DNA of 64,000 nucleotides from Tragulus kanchil (lineage: Eukaryota; Chordata; Mammalia; Artiodactyla; Tragulidae). The stretch lies in contig JAIOJX010000026.1 of NCBI GenBank assembly GCA_022376925.1, positions 205,232,900-205,296,899 on the forward strand, in the 5' to 3' direction. A program made the position numbers and the translations under genes. Under the pieces are notes generated by a model. The model ran no database searches, was not told where the DNA came from, and worked only from the letters and a program-made list of their open reading frames with translations. This document shows, one piece after another, positions 35,789 through 45,634 of this stretch; positions within the stretch are counted from its first letter, which is position 1; every line of letters begins with the position of its first letter.

Positions 35789-37326
35789 TGGAGGGATCAG
35801 CCTCCCCAACTTCAGACTCTACTACAAAGCAACAGTCATCAAGACAGTATGGTACTGGCACAAAAACAGAAATATAGACCAATGGAACAGGATAGAGAAC
35901 CCAGAGATAAACCCACGCACCTATGGGTACCTTATTTTTGACAATGGAGGAGAAACTATAAAATGGGACAAAGACAGCCTCTTCAACAAGTGGTGCTGGG
36001 AAAATTGGACAGCTACATGCAAAAAAATGAAGTTGGAACATTCCCTGACACCATACACAAAGATTAACTCTAAATGGATTAAAGTCCTAAATGTAAGACC
36101 AGAAACCCTCAAATACTTAGAGGAGAATACAGGAAAACACTCAAGGACATAAATCAAAGCAAGATCTTCTCTGACCCACCTACTAGAATAGCGGAACTAA
36201 AAACAAAAATTAACATGTGGGACCTAAGGAAACTTAAAAGCTTTTGTACAGCAAAAGAAACTACGAAAAAGCTGAACAGACAACCCACAGAATGGGAGAA
36301 AATCATAGCAAATGAAACAACAGACAAAGAATTGATCTCCAAAATCTACAAGCAACTCAGACAACTCAGCACCGGAAAAATGAACAACCCAATCAAAAAA
36401 TGGGAAAAGGACCTAAACAGACACCTCTCCAAAGATGACACACAAATGGCCCAAAAGCACATGAAACAATGCTCAACCTCACTTATAATTAGAGAAATGT
36501 AAATCAAAACTACAATGAGATATCACCTCACACCTGTCAGAATGGCCATCATCTACAAATCGACAGACAATAAATGCTGGAGAGGGTGCAGAGAAAAGGG
36601 AACACTCCTGCATTGCTGGTGGGAATGTCAATTGATATAGCCTCTATGGAAGACAGTATGGAGATTCCTTAAAAAACTAAAAATAGAAGCACCCTATGAC
36701 CCAGCAATCTCACTCTTAGGCTTATACCCTGATGAAATCAAATTTGAAAGAAGCACCTGTACCCCACTGTTCATTGCAGCTCTCTATACAATAGCTAGAA
36801 CATGGAAGGAACCTAGATGTCCATCGACGAACGAATGGATTCAGAAGCTCTGGTACATATATACAATGGAATACTACACTGCTGTAAAGAGAAATGCAGA
36901 AGAATCAGCCCTAATGAGGTGGCTGGATCTAGAATGTATCATCATAAGTGAAGTCAGTCAGAAAGAGAAGGACAAATACAATATATTAACACACATATAT
37001 ATGGAATCTAGTAGGATGGTGATGATGGCACACGCAGTGAAGTGACAGAAAGACAGACATGGACAGTGGACATATGGTCATCATGGGGAAGGAACAGAGG
37101 GTGCGAGGCGTAGAAGAAGTAGCACGAAGGCCTGTACTATCATAAGTGAAGAAAATAGCTCTAGTCATTGCTCTGTGAGAAAAGGGGATCCTTCAGGGGT
37201 GCTGTGCGATGGTCGGGAGGGGTGGAAAGGGGGGGATATACATATGACTAATTTGGGAACATACATATCTGTAAATAACAGAACTCTGTAAAAGTTAAAG
37301 GTAAAATAAAAGTTAAAAAAAAAAAG
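35789..37326 (+). mobile_element. 5'-truncated LINE-1 with target-site duplication
   Basis: About 1.54 kb of L1: the C-terminal part of ORF2, a short 3' UTR and an A-rich tail. A perfect 12-bp duplication atataactgcga flanks it at 35777-35788 and 37327-37338. The site reads att/aaaatataactg on the left, a good match to the L1 endonuclease preference TT/AAAA. It is 5'-truncated, a usual outcome of target-primed reverse transcription. It is outside all tandem duplications. Confidence 0.95.
35790..37015 (+). pseudogene. L1 ORF2 C-terminal remnant
   Basis: Translated piecewise, it gives the conserved end of L1 ORF2. An early part contains [13 protein letters not shown], then [12 protein letters not shown], then [12 protein letters not shown] in one frame. 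A second part from 36215 contains LKSFCTAKE, NRQPTEWEKI and [14 protein letters not shown] and stops at 36500-36502, where TAA replaces the expected CAA codon in REMQIKTT. A third part has [22 protein letters not shown] and YIYTMEYYTAVK. These are the post-RT and C-terminal regions; endonuclease and RT catalytic domains are absent. A frameshift lies near 36140 and stops interrupt it further. It cannot make a functional protein. Confidence 0.93.
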
Positions 37327-37338
37327 ATATAACTGCGA

Positions 37339-37764
37339 AAAAAAATCAAGCACTAGGACAGGTCCAAGTAGTTCTGGACTTTAAGGAAGAGAGGGAAGAG
37401 AAGAGGCACTCAGCCTGGACCCTGGAATCTCAGGGAAGTCTTGTTAGTTGAGATGTATCTTGTTGGATGGCTTGTTCAAAGGTCTGATCATCTCACTAAG
37501 GAGCAGCAGGAGGCATGAACTATTCACCCTAGCTGCTGCAGTCTCCGTCAAGATGGGTTCCATCTTTGTCCTTTGCCCTTGAAGACAATCACTATGTTCT
37601 CTCTACCCTGGGCAACTCACCCTAATGGATGGTTTTCAGTATTGTGGAAAAACTTTTCCTGGGCACTACATCTGTTCCCAAGGTAGATTTAACATTTTTC
37701 ATTAGTTCTCTCTTTTAAAATTATCTTGGCTTATTTACTGAAGTAAAAATCATAAACGTGCAGA
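37339..37764. other. Non-coding sequence, no recognised repeat
   Basis: Right flank of the L1 insertion. No supported frame or repeat. Confidence 0.5.
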
Positions 37765-37917
37765 GTCGTTCCGTCATGTCCTTTTTCAGGCAAGAATACT
37801 GGAGTGCCTTGCCGTGTCCTCCTCCAGGGGATCCTCCTGACCCAGCAATCGAATTTGCATCTCTGAGTCTCCTGCAATGCAGGCAGATTCTTTACCACTA
37901 GTGACACCTGGGAAGAC
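37765..37917 (-). mobile_element. Bov-tA SINE fragment
   Basis: Reverse-strand Bov-tA: aggcaagaatactggagtgc, cctcctccaggggatcctcc, gcaatgcaggcagattcttt, accactagtgacacctggga. It lies head to head with the next element. Confidence 0.82.
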
Positions 37918-38103
37918 TTACATAGAGTGGTAAAGAACCTGTCTGCCAATGCAAGAGACAAAAGTGATGTGGGTTCAGTCCCTTGGTTCAGAAAATCCCC
38001 TGGAGCAATCCCAGTATTTTTGCCTGGGAAATTCCCTGGACAGAGAAGCCTAGCAGGCTACCATATATAGGGTCAAACAGAGTCAGACATGGCTGAAACA
38101 ACT
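37918..38103 (+). mobile_element. Bov-tA SINE
   Basis: Plus-strand Bov-tA: gagtggtaaagaacctgtct, aaatcccctggagcaatccc, attccctggacagagaagcc, agagtcagacatggctgaaa. Its head touches the head of the preceding minus-strand copy. Confidence 0.82.
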
Positions 38104-38107
38104 GAGT

Positions 38108-38142
38108 GTATATATATGTATATATATACACACATATATATG
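38108..38142. repeat. TA/CA microsatellite
   Basis: Alternating TA with short CA, directly after the Bov-tA element, so probably grown from its tail. Confidence 0.85.
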
Positions 38143-38147
38143 TAATC

Positions 38148-38345
38148 TGGGGTTTCCCAGGTTGTTCAGTGGTAAAGATTCCACACACCAAGCAGGAGAT
38201 GCAGGTACATCCCTGGGTCAGAAGATCCCCTGGAGGAGGGTGTGGCAACCTACCCCAGTATTCTTGCCTGGAAAGTCCTATGGACAGAGGAGCCTGGTGT
38301 TGCAAAGAGCTGCACATGACTTAGTGACTAAACAAGAACAACAAT
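38148..38345 (+). mobile_element. Bov-tA SINE
   Basis: Plus-strand Bov-tA with head (ggtttcccaggttgttcagt) and Bov-A part (cctggaaagtcctatggaca, gacttagtgactaaacaaga). Confidence 0.85.
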
Positions 38346-38711
38346 ACGCAATCTGAAATATGATCTTATTATTCCTGCACATAATTCATAAAATAATAGT
38401 TCTAGAGTCCTGCTAAAAGACGGGTGATGTTAATACAAAGTGTTGTAGATGATAAGGGGTGACCTTTGAAAAGTGAGCATTTTCCTAAGCCCTTCTTTAC
38501 ATGGAAACAGAATTTATTCTGCACATGTAGTGTTTGCTACAAGTCTGCAATTTGTAGCATGGATATTCCAGTGACAAAACTCTGAAAGAGACAGAGCATA
38601 AATATGATTGATTTTTCCACAAAGGAAAATCCTTAAAAACAATATCATCAGAGTCTAAGGCAATACCAGTATTTCCTGAGTGCACAGAGAGTTATTTTCA
38701 GATTAAAAATA
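38346..38711. other. Non-coding sequence, no recognised repeat
   Basis: No repeat family or supported frame seen between the Bov-tA cluster and the next SINE. Confidence 0.5.
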
Positions 38712-38720
38712 CAATGCTTC

Positions 38721-38954
38721 GAGGCTTCCCTGGTGGTCCAGTGGGTAAAGAGTCTGCCTTGCAGTACAAGGGGCACTGATTTGATCCCTGCCCGGGGTAG
38801 AGCCCACGTGCCGCGGAGCAGCTGGACCAGTGTGTCTAATTACGAGCCAGTGCTCTGGAGCGCATGCACCCAGAGCCGGAGCTCTGCAATGAGAGAGGCC
38901 GCTGCAATGGGAGGACCACACAGGCCAAAGACTTAAAAAAATGGATGAAAAAGC
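38721..38954 (+). mobile_element. CHR-like SINE, shortened
   Basis: Head with A-box tggtccagtggg and B-box-like gatttgatccc; the body is truncated after ggccaaagac, with a short A-rich end. Target-site duplication caatgcttc at 38712-38720 and caatacttc at 38955-38963 (one mismatch). Confidence 0.88.
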
Positions 38955-39131
38955 CAATACTTCATTTCCTTGTTGAAACGTCACTCTGAGTAAGCCACGT
39001 CACCTGACTCTGGTAGCTTGGAAAATGCTGGGTCAAATGTGGTCAGACTGGGGAGTGTGTTCAGGGTTCAAGTTAAGAGTGAAATTGAAGGCCAACCTAC
39101 CACATGTCTTAGTGTTTAATTTATATAAAGA

Positions 39132-39335
39132 ATGTACCTCGTAGCTTAGATGGTAAAGAATCTGCTTTCAATAAAGGAGACCCAGGTTTGATACTTGGGT
39201 TGGGAGGATTCTCTGGAGAAGAGAATGGCTAACCCACTCTAGTATTCTTAACTGGAGAATTCCATGGACAGAGGAGACTGGTGAGCTACAGTCCATGGAG
39301 TCACAAAGTGTTGGACATGACTGAGTGACTAACAC
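39132..39335 (+). mobile_element. Bov-tA SINE
   Basis: Head agcttagatggtaaagaatc and ggtttgatacttgggttggg, then Bov-A gagaatggctaacccactct, ccatggacagaggagactgg, gacatgactgagtgactaac. Confidence 0.88.
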
Positions 39336-39920
39336 TTCAACTTACAATGCAATTGTAAATAAAAGTAAAAAATACGTTTCATTATCTTACCTTGACTCAC
39401 GTGACTGTCATAATGATAAAGCATAAATCTGTGATTTTCATATGACTGCAAATCAGCAAATTACCAAAGGCAAGGTATTCATTTTTATTGTCCATGTCTG
39501 AGTGTCTGTTATGGTCCAGTGATACCTGGATGACTGATAAAATAGGTACAGAAATGTTAAAACAATATGAATTTTTTAATATTTCAAAATGTGCCATAGT
39601 CACCATATGCAACTGTTATGAATATCACACTAGTTTACATCTCTGGAATCATGAATTGGAAAGTGAAGAACAGCAAGAAACCCAGTTGCTCAGGACCATG
39701 AGAAACAAGACTTTGTGATGGAAGAATGGATATATAGTCATGGCATCTGAGAGGAGGGATTTGATATATTATTTCCTATATTTTCTCTCACCTAAGGACT
39801 TCTTCTGTTCAAATACTGCCTCCACTCCAAAGCAGTTTCTCTCTTCAGTGGTTATATGACCCAGATGAAGTCATCTTTTCTAGGACAGAGGGCACAAGGC
39901 AGGTGGAAGCATTTCGCTGG
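39336..39920. other. Non-coding sequence, no recognised repeat
   Basis: Two short overlapping ORFs on opposite strands (39397-39718) lack any recognisable feature. Confidence 0.45.
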
Positions 39921-40269
39921 AGCCTGAACGAATCTTACTTATCATGTACGTGACTGTAATATGCAGGGCTGATGTGAAGGGCCAAGGGCAGGGGCCCTTT
40001 TACTTGCATGTAAAGATAGTACTATACAAAAGTGATTTCTCAAATGTTTTCATAGATGTTGAAAATTCAAAACGGTTTAAGGCATGAACGAAATTCCTCA
40101 GAAGGATATTATGGGGTTCCTTGGCAAGCTAGGATGTGGTAAATCTGTGCTCTACACGGTATTATCAAGGTCATTAACATGAAAAATAGAGGTGTGCATT
40201 CACTTCTAGCAAAAGAGCTTCAGCAATTTTTTTTCCTTCTAGGGGACATGGTCAAATCTGTTACAGAGG

Positions 40270-40600
40270 GGCTTCCCCTGGTGGTCCAGTGGGTAAGGAC
40301 ACCGCCTTGCAGTGCAAGGGGCGCGGGTTCAAGCCCTGGCCTGGGAAGATCCCACGTGCCGCGGAGCGGCTGGACTGATGTGTCCAATCACCGAGCCGGA
40401 GCTCTGGGGAGCAAAAGCCCAGAGCCGGTGCTCTGCAACAACAGAGGCCACCGCAATGGGAGGCCCACAGGAGCCAAAGAACAAAGACGGATGAAAATAG
40501 AGAAATGAAAGACCAATGGAAGTGGCCCGCCTGCTCCCCTCCCTCCCCAACCCGACCTCTGCCCAAAGTAAATAAATAAATAAATCTTTTTAAAAAAAAA
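40270..40600 (+). mobile_element. CHR-like SINE, young full-length copy
   Basis: Full head (A-box tggtccagtgg; B-box gggttcaagccc), full body and the long tail form (aaagtaaataaataaataaa, tctttt, A-run). Target-site duplication aaatctgttacagagg is perfect over 16 bp at 40254-40269 and 40601-40616, which implies a recent insertion. Confidence 0.95.
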
Positions 40601-41434
40601 AAATCTGTTACAGAGGAAACCAGGTTTGTTGCAGTGTTTTGTTTTCTTACGCGAATCCCTGATCCAATTCAATCTGGCAACTTCTTGATCTTAGCCCCTG
40701 CTTTCTTACACTCATGCCACTATGTCTCTGTATCTTTTAACCCCCCCCCCAAAAAAGCCTCTGCCATTACTGGTTTAATTTCAGTTTAATTATAATCATT
40801 TTCAAATTCTGATGCATCAAAAGGTTGGTCTTCCCTAAGCGTGCATTCTTTACTCCAGTCTCAGAACACTTTAACACTTTACAGGCTCTGAACAATGACT
40901 ACCTGTTCTCTGCTGCTAGGTTTCCAGAAACAGGCTTTAGAGAGCTGCCATGTGTTTATCTTTCTTAACACTCCAACAAGAACCCCTCCGTGATTCACAG
41001 GCACAGAAAGCCAAAAGCCCTGAATGGTTGTTTATCCTCTCCAGCTGAATGACCCTGCACGTGGCACTCAGCATGGGCAAAAAGAGAACCCGGTTTAGCC
41101 TGAACGATCTTACTTATCATGACTGTAATATGAGGCTGATGTGAAGGGCCAAGGGCAGGGCCCTTTACTTGCATGTAAAGCTAGTACTATACAAAAGTGA
41201 TTTCTCAAATGTTTTCATAGATGTTGAAAATTCAAAACGGTTTAAGGCATGAACGAAATTCCTCAGAAGGATATTATGGGGTTCCTTGGCAAGCTAGGAT
41301 GTGGTAAATCTGTGCTCTACACGGTATTATCAAGGTCATTAACATGAAAAATAGAGGTGTGCATTCACTTCTAGCAAAAGAGCTTCAGCAATTTTTTTTC
41401 CTTCTAGGGGACATGGTCAAATCTGTTACAGAGG

Positions 41435-41765
41435 GGCTTCCCCTGGTGGTCCAGTGGGTAAGGACACCGCCTTGCAGTGCAAGGGGCGCGGGTTCAAGCC
41501 CTGGCCTGGGAAGATCCCACGTGCCGCGGAGCGGCTGGACTGATGTGTCCAATCACCGAGCCGGAGCTCTGGGGAGCAAAAGCCCAGAGCCGGTGCTCTG
41601 CAACAACAGAGGCCACCGCAATGGGAGGCCCACAGGAGCCAAAGAACAAAGACGGATGAAAATAGAGAAATGAAAGACCAATGGAAGTGGCCCGCCTGCT
41701 CCCCTCCCTCCCCAACCCGACCTCTGCCCAAAGTAAATAAATAAATAAATCTTTTTAAAAAAAAA
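41435..41765 (+). mobile_element. CHR-like SINE, duplicate of 40270-40600
   Basis: Same insertion (target-site duplication 41419-41434 and 41766-41781) in copy 2 of duplication 11. Confidence 0.95.
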
Positions 41766-42328
41766 AAATCTGTTACAGAGGAAACCAGGTTTGTTGCAGT
41801 GTTTTGTTTTCTTACGCGAATCCCTGATCCAATTCAATCTGGCAACTTCTTGATCTTAGCCCCTGCTTTCTTACACTCATGCCACTATGTCTCTGTATCT
41901 TTTAACCCCCCCCCCAAAAAAGCCTCTGCCATTACTGGTTTAATTTCAGTTTAATTATAATCATTTTCAAATTCTGATGCATCAAAAGGTTGGTCTTCCC
42001 TAAGCGTGCATTCTTTACTCCAGTCTCAGAACACTTTAACACTTTACAGGCTCTGAACAATGACTACCTGTTCTCTGCTGCTAGGTTTCCAGAAACAGGC
42101 TTTAGAGAGCTGCCATGTGTTTATCTTTCTTAACACTCCAACAAGAACCCCTCCGTGATTCACAGGCACAGAAAGCCAAAAGCCCTGAATGGTTGTTTAT
42201 CCTCACCAGCTGAATGACCCTGCACGTGGCACTCAGCATGGGCAAAAAAGAGAACCCTGGAGAGGTGCGTCAGGTAGATTTCAGGACAAACAAAAACACC
42301 ATCTATTCGTGCTTTGCTTTGATCCTTT

Positions 42329-42507
42329 GGGCCTCCCTGGTGGCTTAGATGATAAACAATGTGGGAGGCCCAGGTTTGATCCCTGGGTCAGGAAGATCCC
42401 CTGGAGAAAGGAATGGCTACCCACTCCAGTATTTTTGCCTGCAGAATTACATGGACAAAGACTACAGTCCATGGTTTCACTTCATGGGGTCTCAAAGAGT
42501 CAGATAC
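42329..42507 (+). mobile_element. Bov-tA SINE
   Basis: Head gcctccctggtggcttagat, ggtttgatccctgggtcagg, then Bov-A gaatggctacccactccagt and ggggtctcaaagagtcagat. Confidence 0.88.
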
Positions 42508-43461
42508 TTTAAGGAAGCTCGGAGTTAACCATGAAGCTCAACCCAGTTTGTCATCTTTGCCCATCCTCATTTGGGGATGAAGGCCAGAGAAACATAAAGA
42601 CTGTGAGGGGCTTGTCATTTTCAACAGCTTGCAACACACCAATATTCAGTTTTAGAACAGACACTTTGTGGGTTTAGAGTACATGACTGTTGATGGCCTA
42701 ATTAGATCAACTTGCTATAATAACTAACAATTGTTAATTTCTAATTTTTCAACAGCTAGAGAGAAAGTGAGGCAGTCACTTCTGCACATGTCGAGTTTGA
42801 GTTACTTAAAGATTTTCCAATGGAATGTCCAATAGGCAACCTGAAGATAAGAATATAGAAATTTGGAGAAAATTAATGTACAGTCTTTGCAGTTATGGTT
42901 ATGGAGACTACTGCTCAGGAAAACAGGTGAGAATGGAAATAAGTAATATTATTGGGATAAGTAGGGAAAGACAGCCAACAAAAGGGCCAAAGATGGAACA
43001 GTTAGAGGAGAGCAAATCAAGAAGAAACTGGTCTCACAGGTGTCACTTTGTTTAGAGATATCCATTAACTCTGGTCTTACGGAGAGTGTACTGCTCTCAT
43101 TGCGGAAGTAACTTAATTTTACCTTGTCCTTTCCTCTCAGACATCTGAAGAAGGCTGGAATAGGGTCAGAGATAAATCACAAGGCCTGGTCTGGGTAAGA
43201 GTCAGTTAGATACTGAATGGAAATGAAGGAACTCATGGAAACAGATGCATCTCAAAGATTGAATGCAATCAGATCATGTTCACTCTTGTTTATTTTGGTT
43301 ATGCAATATGCTGCTTATTTCTTTCAAAGCAGTGTGCATAGGAATCCAAAACAAAGTTATAAAGATTATAGCTTTTTACAATTTAAAAAATTATAAATTG
43401 TAATCTATGTAGTTAATAGTACTCATAATTCTTAAATGTACTTTTCTGAGTTTGGCAATCT
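42508..43461. other. Non-coding sequence, partly old repeat
   Basis: Around 42780-42870 there is weak likeness to an old mammalian repeat (tgtcgagtttgagtt, gtccaataggcaacctg). An AT-rich inverted repeat (ttacaattt at 43376-43384, aaattgtaa at 43395-43403) is present. No supported gene. Confidence 0.45.
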
Positions 43462-45634
43462 TATGCAATAAATCAAAATTTTCTCCTAGGTGCTAATTCC
43501 CTAGTTAGTACACCCAAAAACTTTCCATTACCAAAAAAAAAAGTGTAACTTGAAATTCCTATTGTAATATTGGTATGGTGATTCCTTAATGATCTTTCTT
43601 TATAGAATCTTAAAAACTGTAAGGCTCTGAACACCTTAATGCCATAGCACAAAACTTTTAAACATTTTGGGTTGGGTTCAACCAGATTTAGGGGAATACT
43701 ATTTTCCTAAACTAAACTAAAGGGAAATTAATCTCCTTTGACTGTCAATCAACAACTAAAGTCTTAAGCTTTAATGTATAAGCTGGTCATTGTAGATGGA
43801 TACAATCCATCATTTTAAAGCCTACAAACATTCAATATTTATTAGTCACCTTAAAACACACATGTAAGGAGAAATAATATTGGAAATAAATGTATTTAAA
43901 TATGTAAGTTTAAATATTCAGGGGATCTTCACTTCTGTTTTCTTGGGGAATGAAAATTCTGTCAGGTTGTAACGTTTCCATGAGAGAGTGCACATACAGT
44001 ACTTACCCCAGGGCCTGGCACCAACAGCTACTCAAATGAAAACTATTACTTATTATGACATCATCATTCCAGCATGGTCAATCTCATGATGTTATCATTG
44101 TTGTAAACACTGTGAGGTTTTGTTTTTGCTTTCATTTAAAGACAAGTACAATCTAACGACTTGTTTAAAAAGACAAGTCGTATCATTAGTTCATGTAAGT
44201 TTAGGAAATGGTAGTTGAAGTTCATCAAACAAAAATCCCCTCCCTCAACAGTACCAGTTTGAGAATGAGTCAAGAAATGTGGAGACTCAGAACTGAAGGA
44301 GCGCTCTTTTTAGCTGTTAGGATGACTATTGAGAAGGGTTGCCCCATCTGCTTAGCCTCACCTTGGCCAAACCATCAGGCCCATCCCATTCCCTCCTGGA
44401 TTAAGAGGGATCTCAGAAAGTGCCAGAGGAAGCCAGCTCTACTTGACAGCTCATTACCCAGACTCATCTAGCTGTCTCTTTCCAGAATGTGAAACAATCT
44501 GACATCTTTTCAGCCTAATTATTATTTCTCTTTACTTTTACACTAACCCATACCTCTCTTACCTTCCGTATGCAATAAATCAAAATTTTCTCCTAGGTGC
44601 TAATTCCCTAGTTAGTACACCCAAAAACTTTCCATTACCAAAAAAAGTGTAACTTGAAATTCCTATTGTAATATTGGTATGGTGATTCCTTAATGATCTT
44701 TCTTTATAGAATCTTAAAAACTGTAAGGCTCTGAACACCTTAATGCCATAGCACAAAACTTTTAAACATTTTGGGTTGGGTTCAACCAGATTTAGGGGAA
44801 TACTATTTTCCTAAACTAAACTAAAGGGAAATTAATCTCCTTTGACTGTCAATCAACAACTAAAGTCTTAAGCTTTAATGTATAAGCTGGTCATTGTAGA
44901 TGGATACAATCCATCATTTTAAAGCCTACAAACATTCAATATTTATTAGTCACCTTAAAACACACATGTAAGGAGAAATAATATTGGAAATAAATGTATT
45001 TAAATATGTAAGTTTAAATATTCAGGGGATCTTCACTTCTGTTTTCTTGGGGAATGAAAATTCTGTCAGGTTGTAACGTTTCCATGAGAGAGTGCACATA
45101 CAGTACTTACCCCAGGGCCTGGCACCAACAGCTACTCAAATGAAAACTATTACTTATTATGACATCATCATTCCAGCATGGTCAATCTCATGATGTTATC
45201 ATTGTTGTAAACACTGTGAGGTTTTGTTTTTGCTTTCATTTAAAGACAAGTACAATCTAACGACTTGTTTAAAAAGACAAGTCGTATCATTAGTTCATGT
45301 AAGTTTAGGAAATGGTAGTTGAAGTTCATCAAACAAAAATCCCCTCCCTCAACAGTACCAGTTTGAGAATGAGTCAAGAAATGTGGAGACTCAGAACTGA
45401 AGGAGCCTTTTTAGCTGTTAGGATGACTATTGAGAAGGGTTGCCCCATCTGCTTAGCCTCACCTTGGCCAAACCATCAGGCCCATCCCATTCCCTCCTGG
45501 ATTAAGAGGGATCTCAGAAAGTGCCAGAGGAAGCCAGCTCTACTTGACAGCTCATTACCCAGACTCATCTAGCTGTCTCTTTCCAGAATGTGAAACAATC
45601 TGACATCTTTTCAGCCTAATTATTATTTCTCTTT
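43462..45634. repeat. Tandem duplication 12, unit about 1,107 bp
   Basis: Copy 1 is 43462-44533 and copy 2 is 44569-45634. The 35 bases between them (44534-44568) align, with many deletions, to the true continuation at 45635-45680: actttt for the ggaccttttg part, then cactaaccc for tactaactcc, then atacctctctt for atacgcctctctt, then accttcc for atcctttcc. Copy 2 also has a shortened A-run near 44642 and gccttttt for gcgctcttttt. Confidence 0.96.
44156..44181. repeat. Short perfect inverted repeat
   Basis: acgacttgt (44156-44164) and acaagtcgt (44173-44181) could form a 9-bp stem with an 8-base AT-rich loop. It is repeated in copy 2 of duplication 12. No known function. Confidence 0.8.

Larger units (their letters stand above)
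39921..42256. repeat. Tandem duplication 11, unit about 1,165-1,176 bp
   Basis: Copy 1 is 39921-41090 and copy 2 is 41097-42256. The first 100 bases of copy 2 carry several deletions against copy 1: gaacgatc for gaacgaatc, catgactg for catgtacgtgactg, atgaggc for atgcagggc, gcagggcccttta for gcaggggccctttta. After that the copies are almost identical. This end-loaded error pattern is strong evidence of a low-quality contig or read end. Confidence 0.96.

Noticed and set aside
36215..36502. 95-codon ORF as a possible small gene
   Set aside because: It is a fragment of L1 ORF2 with no start context of its own; the stop is a CAA-to-TAA change inside the conserved ORF2 end.
43376..43403. AT-rich inverted repeat ttacaattt/aaattgtaa
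   Set aside because: Low-complexity AT sequence makes such matches common; not reported as a finding.
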